From Daedaleopsis sinensis (taxonomy: Eukaryota > Basidiomycota > Agaricomycetes > Polyporales > Polyporaceae): a stretch of 64,000 nt of DNA. The stretch is taken from the NCBI GenBank assembly GCA_033807695.1, contig CM066304.1, positions 3,348,001 through 3,412,000 of the forward strand, written 5' to 3'. This document shows, piece by piece, positions 22,331 to 32,460 of the stretch. Positions within the stretch are counted from its first letter, which is position 1. Each line of letters opens with the position of its first letter. The notes beneath the pieces are model-generated. The model was not told the origin of the DNA, searched no databases, and saw nothing but the letters and a program-made list of their open reading frames with translations. The translations under genes and the position numbers were made by a program.

Positions 22331-23788
22331 TTAGTATACGTACAGGCATATGGTAATGCCGTACACATCCAGTTGGCCATTGACAAAGGGAACTTGGACT
22401 ATGCACCGTAGTCCGCGCCGCGTGCAATTTACGCAGCTGGTAGGGAAACACATGTAGCGCTCGAATGCTGTTTGGATTCGACTGCTGTTGGACAATGGCT
22501 CAGCTGGGTTAAACCAATGCATGAAGTCACGTACCAGGTAGTCGGTAAAATGGTAGATGGAAGGGTCCCTGTGCGGTACTTGGAAGTGTGTGGTACCAGA
22601 TGTTGTACAAGTGGGTGAACAGGGCAGTGATATAGATGTAGCTGTGAGCAAGGTTTGTCAAGCCTAATACATTCTCTGAACAGGTGAAGAGGTTATCTCA
22701 TGCTGCAGCAGAGGTAAAGGTCTAACGTACTGGCAAAGGTAGGGGGTTGTTGGACTGTCCACGAAGCACTTGAACTTGCGGTCACGTTGACAACTGCCGC
22801 AGCGCACGGCGACACTGAAACGTGGTGCGATATCAACTGGGACATTAGGTGTGCATGGGGTGTTACGTTGTCTACAGTATCTAAAGCAATGTCATCAGAC
22901 AAGGTAATGTTAATGAGCGAGGACATAGCACGTACTGGCAGCGGATCAGTTCTCGCACTATGCCAATGTCCTTGACTACCCGTCCAGGTCGCAATGATAG
23001 ACGGTGTGCACAATCCCCGCAAGGATATACACTATTACTGCGCCAGACAAAAACCCTCCTGGATGGAAGCGGGCGCTGTTAGTTGTTTCCGTTGGTTAGC
23101 CGGCGGGAATGTCGATGAGGTATGTTCATTAATGCATATGGATGTACCTGTGCGACACGGATTTTAACGCTTCTGGGCAGCTGTGCAACGGAATACACGT
23201 CAGTGACGCGAATGTCAACAAACTATTATAGCATTCGATGCTAGTGACATGCTGCACCTCAAGCGGATCTGGCCTTGCATTGTTTGTACCCAGGTGATGC
23301 GACGTTGTTGTCATCATGGCAGATACGATGGGCTACACCGCCGTGGATGATGAGCTGTGGTTGTGTACTGACATCGGAATATGTATACCTCCATGAAAGT
23401 TACTGTCTTGGAGGGTAGCATACGCTCTGCCTCCGTCGATGTGGCGGATGACCGTGTCTGTATGGTGTCACTTGAGGCTGCATTCAGATGTGTCTGTTGT
23501 GTCGTTTGGCGGTTAATCACTTGTCTCGGGTACTAATTGGTTGCACTGTGTTGCGCACCGTGACCGTAGGTGTTGCAAACGTTCTACAGGATGGCTGATT
23601 AGTGCAAATACCAAGCTGTAAATATATAACATACTTACATACTGGTTGTCCGTTGCAGCATAGACAAATATGCAATGTTCGCGTCCCTTATCACGGGATA
23701 GAGCTGTTCGAGATCCATTGTAAGCTGGCAATGGGGTCCGGCTGGGAGTTGCGTTTCTTATATACCCGTTGTTGGTGAAAGCGCTCAA
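22331..23788 (-). pseudogene. Fragments of an unknown multi-exon gene with a Cys motif
   Basis: Minus-strand pieces look like exons separated by 55-75 nt introns: an N-terminal piece ending YAATDNQY followed by GTAAGT (about 23,640), a piece around 23,400-23,480 (TSTEAERMLPSKTVTFMEV), one at 23,150-23,290 (LEVQHVTSIECYNSLLTFAS), and a 3' piece with DYLVRDFMHWFNPAEPLS and CVNCTRRGLRC (about 22,400-22,433). The last is a C-x2-C-x6-C unit like that in the gene at 47690. The frames do not join without doubt, and the surrounding DNA is gene-poor, so I treat this as a decayed or poorly resolved gene. Confidence 0.25.
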
Positions 23789-25270
23789 GCATTACTGGTT
23801 CATGTCCGTTTGAATAGACCGGTAATTGCCGACATTAGTATTGGCGGGTTATGGCAGCGACGGCGACCTGGCAGGGCATGTCCCGTCCCACAGGAATGGA
23901 AGCTGATGGTGTGCGTAAATTGTTTTCCAGATTGGATATATGGAGGCACCACCCTTGAGCTATACTAATCTGTCACAGACACTGTGTAACGGAATGTTCT
24001 AATAGCAATAGTGTCATACTTTGACTGTGAGCATAAATACCCACCGTATATGCCCGGAAGGTAGTTGTATGGCTTGACATGATATATAACACGAAGTGTT
24101 TACATTGGTAAATGTGCTTGTGTTTCAAGCCGTCTATAGTCGGTAAAGTTTCCCTCTGATATTTGGACGATTTATTGATAAATAGAGACTCTATGTATTA
24201 TACCGTACGGATAAGGATGTCAATTCGATCGTGTACTTACAGCGAGCATGCAGTACGTACGTATCGTTAAATCTTGGAGATAACATAGTATCACGCGTTG
24301 ATGATCACTTCCAGCACCTGAACTCGGGCACAGCTTGCAGTGGGAAGGTGGCGAGACACTGTAGGCATTGGGCGCATTCTCGGCTCTCTGTGGTGTGGTT
24401 CCGTTGGATGAATCCCTTATCGTGTGTGCTTGTCAGCGTAGCGGCCCATTCCAGCTGGCCTGCTACGGCCCTGGACATCGAGGGCCCTTAGCATTGTGAT
24501 TCCTCAGTGTGATGCATGGGCTAGATCGAGGGTGTCAGGTTCGGTGGGGGGGGGGCATCCAATTGGGCAGTCATCTGCGCTGCCATCAAAGGGTTCCGAC
24601 GAGCTTGACAACGTGGCGGAGGACTTGGACAGTGGTGCATAGTCTCTGGAGTCTAGCCACAATGTGGACAGGTCTGTTTGTCAGATGCATGGTATGGGCA
24701 CGGCCACGATATGTGACAGGCCAGTAGAATTGCACCAGTGTTTGATGGTGGCCTCTACCCCATGCCAGGACAACACAGTCAGGACCCAGAGGTGATGGAG
24801 GGCACAACCCTGGGAGATAGCTGGGAGAACGAAGGGTATAGGTCTTAGATACGAGGTCATAATAGGATGATCAGCGGGAGGCACAGGCTCAAATATGTGA
24901 GACAGTGGCATGGCATAGGTAGATAGGGATCAGGGGGAGATGAGGGTAGCATCCCCTGGACCCTATGTACCCCACATGCAGCATTGATCGTTCTTCACCA
25001 AATGCTGAGATAGTTTGCGTATCTGTCCCAATTCTAATGCTGTTTGGCTCAGACTCAATGCTATTGTTGCATTCGAGGTGCGGCTCACGATAGCTTCCTG
25101 CCGCTTCTCTTCCTTCCATGCTGCCTTGTGGACATGTACTTCACATCATTGATGGTGCCCCTCCAGGGACTCAACAATTTCCTCGCACCTTTGGTGATTT
25201 CTGCTGTATAGAAACGCAGGCTCCCTTCTTTTTGACAGACTGACGTAGACGTGTCATCAAGGAGGAGAAG
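23789..25270. other. Gene-poor region
   Basis: No gene seen. A run of nine G residues lies near 24,546. Short frames at 24231-24491 and 24509-24727 are not supportable. Confidence 0.4.
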
Positions 25271-25340
25271 AGAGGATGTGCGAGTGGAGGAGGGGAGAGG
25301 ATGTGCGAGTGGAGGAGGGGAGAGGATGTGCGAGTGGAGG
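25271..25340. repeat. Tandem repeat, 25-bp unit, about 2.8 copies
   Basis: The unit AGAGGATGTGCGAGTGGAGG followed by AGGGG starts at 25271, 25296 and 25321; the third copy breaks off after the GTGGAGG. Copies are identical to each other, so the array is young or recently homogenised. Confidence 0.85.
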
Positions 25341-25744
25341 AAAAATATTGATGAGAATAAATCCTGGTGACGCGGCCACAGTAAACATACAGTCCTTTCG
25401 ACTAGCAGATTGCAAGACCCATATGGTGAAGTGGCAAGTGGCATATATATCCTGCTCGCTTGACTCAACAGATGTTTTGCAACTTGGCCTTCTGAGGAGT
25501 CCTGTTGTGCTCGCTAGACTATCAATTTTCATATTCTTCTAATGGTGAAAGGACCCTCACTTTCGGCTTATCGCCACTCACATAGACAATGATAGCAAAT
25601 GCGCGCATATGGTGACTCTCCCGAAGTCGAGTCTGAAAACACCTATCGGGCCGAGTGAGTGGGCTATATATGCTGTTCATCACACACCCTTGTACGGGTT
25701 TTGCGGTGTGCTAGTCAGAATGACTGTATGTCTACCGTGGTCGG
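25341..25744. other. Gene-poor spacer
   Basis: Lies between the tandem repeat and the long inverted repeat. No gene is seen. Confidence 0.4.
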
Positions 25745-26273
25745 TGTACTCGGTAGAAGCTCGTCAATAGCATGCCACAGCATTTCCAATCGTGAGATAT
25801 TCACGTAAGGTTAGACTGCCGTGAACATGCTCGCGTTTTGGGCTATGATGTCCCTCCAGGTTACGAGATATGTAGAAATATAATAGACACTCATAACACC
25901 AAACATCATGGATGTATGTTTGACTTTGATGTAGATATTCAGGTAGCAGTGTCAAAGCTCCCCTTACTCTTATATTGTGTAAGTTTCAGTGTCAAATAGC
26001 GAAAGGGCTGCACGTTCTATTATTGTGAACTCTCGTTGTGCTACGCACGATGTTTGAAGTCACTGGTGTGGCTAGATCCCCACAAACTCTGAAACGGTCT
26101 GAGCACTAGATCTACGTGAGGGTTGATGCGCACATTTCATCCCCACCGTATTCCCTCAGGATGTTAAACTCACCCAGCCATTACCAGTGGGCAAAACTAC
26201 ACATGTACGACTATGACCTGCTGTGCTTACATTGTCGTACGGCTGAATGCTGGACCACACAGGTTGGATTCTC
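25745..26273 (+). repeat. Left arm of a long inverted repeat
   Basis: Reverse complement of 26478 to about 27060. Near the centre the arms are almost identical; the outer 60 bp or so (25,745-25,800) have drifted. The arm lacks about 50 bp that the right arm has near 26,925-26,975. Inside the arm a plus-strand stretch can be read as GYDVPPGYEICRNIID and HHGCMFDFDVDIQVA, possibly a gene fragment carried in both arms. Confidence 0.85.
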
Positions 26274-26477
26274 CCGGAACCGCAGCAATGAAGTTCACTG
26301 TTCACCCACTATGCCAACTTGTTCAAACCCCGTGCCCACGCATGGTGTTTTCTAGCATATGGTCGCTGGGTGCGGTCTATTGAACACACATCAGGTAGAC
26401 TTATAACGTAATATGCCCGGAGCACGGTAAGCGGCCATAATACGAAATTGGTGTTTTCAGAGTCAGCACGGTACAGA
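26274..26477. other. Spacer of the long inverted repeat
   Basis: About 204 bp between the two arms, unique as far as I can see. No coding sequence. Confidence 0.6.
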
Positions 26478-27060
26478 GAGAATCCAACCTGTGTGGTCCA
26501 GCATTCAGCCGTACGACAATGTAAGCACAGCAGGTCATAGTCGTACATGTGTAGTTTTGCCCACTGGTAATGGCTGGGTGAGTTTAACATCCTGAGGGAA
26601 TACGGTGGGGATGAAATGTGCGCATCAACCCTCACGTAGATCTAGTGCTCAGACCGTTTCAGAGTTTGTGGGGATCTAGCCACACCAGTGACTTCAAACA
26701 TCGTGCGTAGCACAACGAGAGTTCACAATAATAGAACGTGCAGCCCTTTCGCTATTTGACACTGAAACTTACACAATATAAGAGTAAGGGGAGCTTTGAC
26801 ACTGCTACCTGAATATCTACATCAAAGTCAAACATACATCCATGATGTTTGGTGTTATGAGTGTCTATTATATTTCTACATATCTCGTAACCTGGAGGGA
26901 CATCATAGCCCAAAATGCGAGCATGTAGGACAAACGCGTTCCAAGACATGCGTGCGTATTCTGGGTTCTGACGATGTTCACGGCAGTCTAACCTTACGTG
27001 AATATCTCATGGTTGGAAATGTTGTGGCATGGTACTGGCGAGGTTCTACGGAGTACACGG
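26478..27060 (-). repeat. Right arm of a long inverted repeat
   Basis: Begins GAGAATCCAACCTGTG and runs outward as the reverse complement of the left arm. Contains about 50 bp (26,925-26,975, with ACAAACGCGTTCC) absent from the left arm, so either the left arm has a deletion or the right arm an insertion. Confidence 0.85.
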
Positions 27061-30000
27061 ACAATAGAACCACAGATGACAACCAACTTGAATTGCATGA
27101 GATACAGTTGCATTGATATGTGGGTTCTCATCAGTGCATTTATTTGGGCGCCCCTGCGAACAGTGACCCTTGTTGGTGATGTCATGCAGATCTACCAGTA
27201 GCTTAAACTGGGCTCTTAAACCGGCCTATAGGTCAAGCTTCAGGAAACGGTCGCTCCTTGAATATAGACTGGAACCACCAAAGAGGAAGGGTGCATGAAC
27301 CGCTGCGGGAATGTCGGACCTCGAACATGCCGACAGCAACTTTGACCTCGAGTCTTTGGGCGTTTACTGACGCATCGTGACACGCATATACGCTTCCTTC
27401 CTCCGTATCTCTCGCTTGAAACTTGCATGCTATAGCTAATGAGGAGATTTTGCTGCATGTTGACGGTCCGAAGACTCCGAAACGACAGAGAGCTTTCAAC
27501 TTCAGCCGAGTCGTTGAATCTGCGTCCCGTGTGCTCTCCTGTTGCAAAACCATTACCTACTCGTTCCGCCATCACACTACTACACCGCTCGAACGTCATA
27601 CTGGATACCCGGGTTCATCCGTGCTGTTTTAATGGGCCCGAGACTGAGTCGGAGAGGTCTGGTATAATTAGCGCTGCCATTACGATTGGTTTGCCAAATT
27701 TTAGGGCAGAGAAATACCTACAACTGACTGATTATTCATCGCTAGCGTAGATTTATGGAGTCGCAGGTGGTAGTGCTACAGGCATCCGTGGTCGTATGTC
27801 CTACTCGATGCTGCTGAGTACTGGACTGGCTGGTGGAGCGAGGGCTGGCGCCTAGTATGTACGAGGCCAGTGCCGTCGGCATGGTCGAACTCCGACGTTC
27901 CCACGGGTTTCCAGCACCGCTCCTCTTCGGTGAGAATAGCCTAGTTTAACCGGTGTCTGGTACTAGAAGGAGGAGATGGTAATATTAGCCGCTTATGCTC
28001 TCTACGTGCGACGGCCAGTGCTAACTGTACGATCTATGATAAATGCCAGAATGCTCGTCCGTCTCGAGTATTAGTAGCGTGGATTAAGTGTCGCCCATGT
28101 AGTGTTTCAGTTCAACGCCTTACGCCCTTACCCGGCGGTCTCGACTCTCCGAATCTCAGAGGTGCTCGAGCAACCGAGATGTTTCGAATTTGTCTTCGAC
28201 CGCTCCGACAGTGTGCAGTCCGTGAGACAATCGCGAAAGGTGCGGACTGGGGCCAAGCCTGGACCACGTATAGTGATAATAAGGAAATAGAGGTTTTCGT
28301 AGGAGAAACATGCAGTGAGTGTACTTATCGCATACGCATAATTGAATACAGTAGTGGTTGCCGCTACCAAACATCAGCGGAAGGGTTCAGTCGCTGCCCG
28401 CGAGAACACGTCCTCCGGATATCATCGCCGGGCGAAACGTCCTTAGCAGGAGACGGGGTCATGCGCGGCGGCGCCGTGCCTCTACATCAGGGCCACTCTC
28501 CTCAACCTGCCCGTCGGTCGAGAACCCCGGCGGTGTTGGTCCGGTATTGCGGGCTGTAGCACCACGCCTAAGACGTTTCCGTTCGTTCGGAATGGGCCCG
28601 CGAGAACGGTACGCACCAATGGAAGCAGATGCGGGAAGTACCGTCCGGGAAAAAGACGCACCGATTCTCTCTCTCGCATTACGTAGCGGATGGACCCGAC
28701 GGTAGAGGCAGGAGCCGTCAGACGTAACTTAGGTAGTGGAATATCGGGGTATGTTCCTCGTGACCTTATCGTGCATCCTCGGAGAATTGCGCTCTTTTCA
28801 CGGGTACGGCGAACCGCGGACACGACGGGCGAAGCCTACGACCACGTGGTGCGTCTCGCGCTTCTTACACAGAGACGGTACGCGTACCGGCCTGTTGGTC
28901 CTCTGCGCTTCCGTGACATCTGCCGTATCGCAGGACGACGGAACCGTCCTTGGAATGGGCGAGAACGCGCAGGGTCTGTTTAATTAGCCTCGGTCGTGGT
29001 CTCGTGGACGGCGATACTGGTTTGGGATGTGGACTGACCATTCCCCGTGCCGCATTAACGGCAAGCTGCACTCAGGGAAGGTCCGGAGTCGGCGTGTTGT
29101 GTCTGCTGCGCGCGCCGTCGCTTCTAGTCCGTGCTCGACGTCACACATTGGTGCGCAACGGGCACAAGCAGATTCGAAACGACGTGTGCGCTGCACGGGA
29201 GCTGTATAGTAGTGACTGCTTCTGCCACTTGCCCGATGCCGTGCCGTGCGCGAAGAGAATCTCCGTTGTGTGCAATGCGACTGTCTCCGATCCGAGTCGG
29301 CCGTTTGGCGCGTGTCGTTTCTTGTGGACTCTCCCATTGTCATGTGGTTAGTGGGTGCGCTGCGGCAGCACGATCGACTCCTTGCTCCACCCCCACCCCC
29401 CTACCCAACGAAGCTGTACCGAAGCACCGGACACTTCTATGTGCCGTTCATCCGGGCAGTCTGACCGCAGCGCCCTTGTCGACGACCACCTTCTCATTGA
29501 CGATCGCGTTCTTACCGGCGCGAAGTTATAATCTCGGGCGGCTAGCTACCGCGCCGCGACCACGCCAGACCGCGGCCGGCGGATTTCCGCGTACATAGCG
29601 GAGGTCGACTATAGGCGTCGATGTTGTGAGAGCGGACCACCGAGCGTGACCGCGTACTTGGAAGCGGTGGAACTGACGTGCGCACCCGGTACTGTGTGAG
29701 GTCTCGATCGACCGGGTATGTATGCCGGCCTGAGCAGCCGTGAGGACGGTACTTTCTATGGGAAAGGGATGTTGGACGTCGCAGTTGGGCGGGGTGCTGT
29801 GGTGTTGCGGCCGAAGTACCTGCACCTGGGGATCTCGTCAGTATCTGGTAGGGTTCGAGTCGGGACGTCCACGCACTTAGCGCCTTCCGCGGGAACCCCG
29901 CGGGATGGATGTGATGGTCTTCAGCCGCGCTATGGAGTGCGCAACGCGATCGGCGGTCCCTTGAGGGTTCAGCCGCTGGTGCCCTCATATGCGAGATCCC

Positions 30001-30248
30001 GAGCGTGGGCGTCCCGGTCTCTTGTGGGACTGGTCCGAGACTCCGACGCGCGGCGTCGCACGTCGGCTCCTAGTCAATGATCCGACAAGAGAGAGGGTGG
30101 GGAGAAGTATAATACACATGTGTGTGGACGGCGGATGGTGGCACGTTGAAGTTTTGCCGTCAGAACGTTTCGTCAACGATAACTGGAAAGTATATTCGTA
30201 CAGTACAGGATGGTAGCTACCGTTTGTGTAAAACGAAACGGGCAGTAC
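27061..30248. other. No identifiable gene; return to GC-rich sequence
   Basis: Up to about 27.7 kb the sequence is still AT-richer; from there GC- and CpG-rich sequence resumes. Many overlapping frames of 80-155 codons occur on both strands, as expected in GC-rich DNA, and none is recognisable. Two stretches have protein-like composition and may be exons of an unresolved gene: about 28,200-28,420 plus (DNKEIEVFVGETCSECTYR) and about 29,718-29,960 plus (GTFYGKGMLDVAVGRGAVV). Confidence 0.35.
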
Positions 30249-31382
30249 TCATACCGAACGCGCGCGAGGGCGGTGTACGGGTGAAGTGAAAGGGTGCAAT
30301 AACGGGGGGAGGGGACTACCCTGAGGAGTCTCGACGGCTCGAGTGAATGGGTTTCCGGGCAGCGGGGTCGGCATGACAAGAATGGGCATGGATATGAGCC
30401 AGTCTCGGAGTATAGGATCGTCTATGTCACAGTCGTTGGCGCATTCGAACGACGTCAACAGGCGCCATGCTATCATAGGCCCGAACGGGGGGACGCCGTA
30501 GCGTCTCGCGTCCAGAAGGTCTGGTCCCAGCGGGTCGAGCAGAGCGACTAGTGATCCGGCGTCCCCAAAGAATCGGCCTTGTTGTGGACACGTGTGCTTG
30601 AACCGGAAGCAGGGGTGCACGTTGTCTTGCTCGAGCTCGTTGACCTCCGGAAGGAATTCGGGCCACGCGGTGGGTGAGACGGCAAAGTGGAACCCCGCGG
30701 CAAGCAACGCGTTCATCACTAGGTTGTCCGCATCCGAGAAACGGGCGAGACGACGGTCGCATAAGATGGCCCTGCGCTGCAAGGAGAGGCGGGGGAAACT
30801 GCACCCGAACGAGTGTTCGGTCACGAAATTCATGACGGCGGAAAATGGACCGCGTACGATTCCTGCCAGTGCGGTTACCGATGCGGACCGGTAGAGCAGC
30901 ACAATGTTGCCGTTGTGCATATGAAATGCCGTGAACCCTCCTATCTCGCGCTCGGCGGCGAACGCGGCGGCCACAGTACCGACATGGACTTCCCGTATCC
31001 CTGCCGCGTTGGCCGGACAGAGGCGAAGGCTGTCGACGAATGCAGTGTACGTGGACCGGGGGACATAGAGCTGTAGCGCTTTGCATCGCACTGAAGGGTC
31101 CCGTAGTATGAACGCGAGCGCCGTGACACCACCTATTGCGCCGGCGTGTATCGTGAGCAGCTGCAGAAAGGAGGATGGGTAACGAAAGAAAGGCAGGAGT
31201 AGGCGGATCAGGGTCCTCCGCAGAGAGGAGGAAGCCTGCTTGTACATGTCGCGGCTGACCGCGCGCCAGCGCAAGGACGTCTCGATGTCGAGTTCGTCCG
31301 TTATGATCCCCTGTAGCTCCGCGGGCAGGCTGTAGAACGTGCGTGAGTGGGGCGCGCTGCGCGGCCAAGGATAGTCACGCAC
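30249..31382 (-). CDS. F-box / nucleotidyltransferase-like protein (paralogue A)
   Basis: An open frame of 377 codons. The first codon at 31382 is GTG and a CTAG acceptor lies directly before it, so an upstream exon with the true start is likely. Residues 17-60 are an F-box (SLPAELQGIITDELDIETSL, RWRAVSRDMYK). Next comes a degenerate nucleotidyltransferase-like segment (GAIGGVTALAFILRD), then blocks shared with the gene at 44.4 kb: AVMNFVTEHSFGCSFPRL, PTAWPEF, QQGRFFGDAGSLVALLDPL, GVPPFGPMIAWR and DIDDPIL. The metal-binding Asp pair of true nucleotidyltransferases is not visible at the expected place (ALQLYVP). The F-box suggests a link to SCF ubiquitin ligase. Two relatives lie at 44376-45450 and 45976-47081. 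Confidence 0.7.
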   Translation of the reverse strand: MRDYPWPRSAPHSRTFYSLPAELQGIITDELDIETSLRWRAVSRDMYKQASSSLRRTLIRLLLPFFRYPSSFLQLLTIHAGAIGGVTALAFILRDPSVRCKALQLYVPRSTYTAFVDSLRLCPANAAGIREVHVGTVAAAFAAEREIGGFTAFHMHNGNIVLLYRSASVTALAGIVRGPFSAVMNFVTEHSFGCSFPRLSLQRRAILCDRRLARFSDADNLVMNALLAAGFHFAVSPTAWPEFLPEVNELEQDNVHPCFRFKHTCPQQGRFFGDAGSLVALLDPLGPDLLDARRYGVPPFGPMIAWRLLTSFECANDCDIDDPILRDWLISMPILVMPTPLPGNPFTRAVETPQGSPLPPLLHPFTSPVHRPRARSV

Positions 31383-32460
31383 CTAGCGATGCGCGATACG
31401 TGATGCGGAGGTCGCGTCGCAGACCTCACGCCCGGTGCGACGGACGATACGGGACGATGAGCTACGCGATGCATTGGAGAGACGATGCCTTGGCACGACG
31501 CCATCGATGGGATCGTGTATCGCGAGCCTTATGAATAGTGGGCTCGCGAGTACCGTCATGGGGCTACCGGATCCTCCTTCTTCGTGAATATTGGTCGGGA
31601 AGGATTAGCTCGAGGTAGACGACGTCGCGCCCAAACTACGGGTGAACCGGTTCAGGTATCGTGAGAAGTAGACCCTTGCATGCGTTTACCGCCTCGGACC
31701 GAAGGTAGCCGTCAGACGTATTGCCTGTCGAGATCCGCTTCGGATGCCACTGTGCCGAGGAGGAAAAGTGTACACGATAGGCACGGCGGGGGTACACCTC
31801 GTATATGACGAGATGTCGCTGACGACGACGGTCGTTCTCCGGCCCGACGTTCCGAATACGAGATCGGAGGCCCCGTGGTGGTGACACGGGTGAAGGCGAC
31901 GACGATCGTGAACCCACGGAAACCACAGTATCGACGGTATAAGTGTAGCGTGTCGTGCGGAGCGTGTCGTAGCGTTTGAAGCAGTAGAGCACGAAGAGGT
32001 TGTCGACGCTTCGTACAGTGTCGGAGGAGGGGGTCCAGCGTGTGCGTAGGCGTCCGGCTGGTGCAAGTGTATCGAGAGCAGCGAAGAAAGAAGCGAGGCG
32101 ACGAGCAGAACCGATACCTGCAGAGGCATGTGATGCGGACGAACGCTTCCAACGACCGTTCTCGTGCGAGGTCCGTTGGTATCTTCGGAGTTGAACACGT
32201 CCCGGTCTGCAAGGTGTATACGGATCACAGGACTCTGTCTCGCACGTACGACGTGGTTCGCGTCTCCTACTGTTTTGCACAGTAGTCTCACGGACGTCGG
32301 GTCGGTCGGAGGCTCTAGGCCGGCACTATTCTCGTGTCCAATGTGTGTGACGGGCGAGTGATGCGTAGGTACTGTTGGGTGGAGACGCCCGACTCCTGTA
32401 GGTGCAATGTAAGCGGAGGTCGTGCAGGTGACTACGGTAACCCTTACGGTCCACCGGGGC
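31383..32460. other. Intergenic: downstream of the RepHel gene
   Basis: Overlapping minus-strand frames run through here (31636-32280, 31686-32657, 31712-32212), but their composition is that of GC-driven open frames and one overlaps the end of the helicase gene. If the RepHel gene belongs to a Helitron, its 3' terminus should lie here or further left; I could not identify a CTRR end with its hairpin. Confidence 0.4.

Noticed and set aside
28128..28705. Overlapping frames on both strands that could be one small gene
   Set aside because: No consistent splice sites or family motifs on either strand; the composition is not clearly protein-like overall.
29845..29865. A tRNA T-loop-like GGGTTCGAGTC
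   Set aside because: The flanking bases do not form the 5-bp T stem, and no acceptor or anticodon arm can be built.
29718..30080. A PARP-like catalytic fragment (GKGMLDVAVGRGAVV ... YGVRNAIGGPLRV)
   Set aside because: Only a loose resemblance to the end of the PARP fold; the upstream His-Gly and Phe-Gly-x-Gly-Ile-Tyr motifs and the catalytic Glu are not visible.
31383..32460. A Helitron 3' end (CTRR with hairpin) downstream of the RepHel gene
   Set aside because: Several TTAG/CTAG sites exist, as expected by chance, and none has a convincing hairpin at the right distance.
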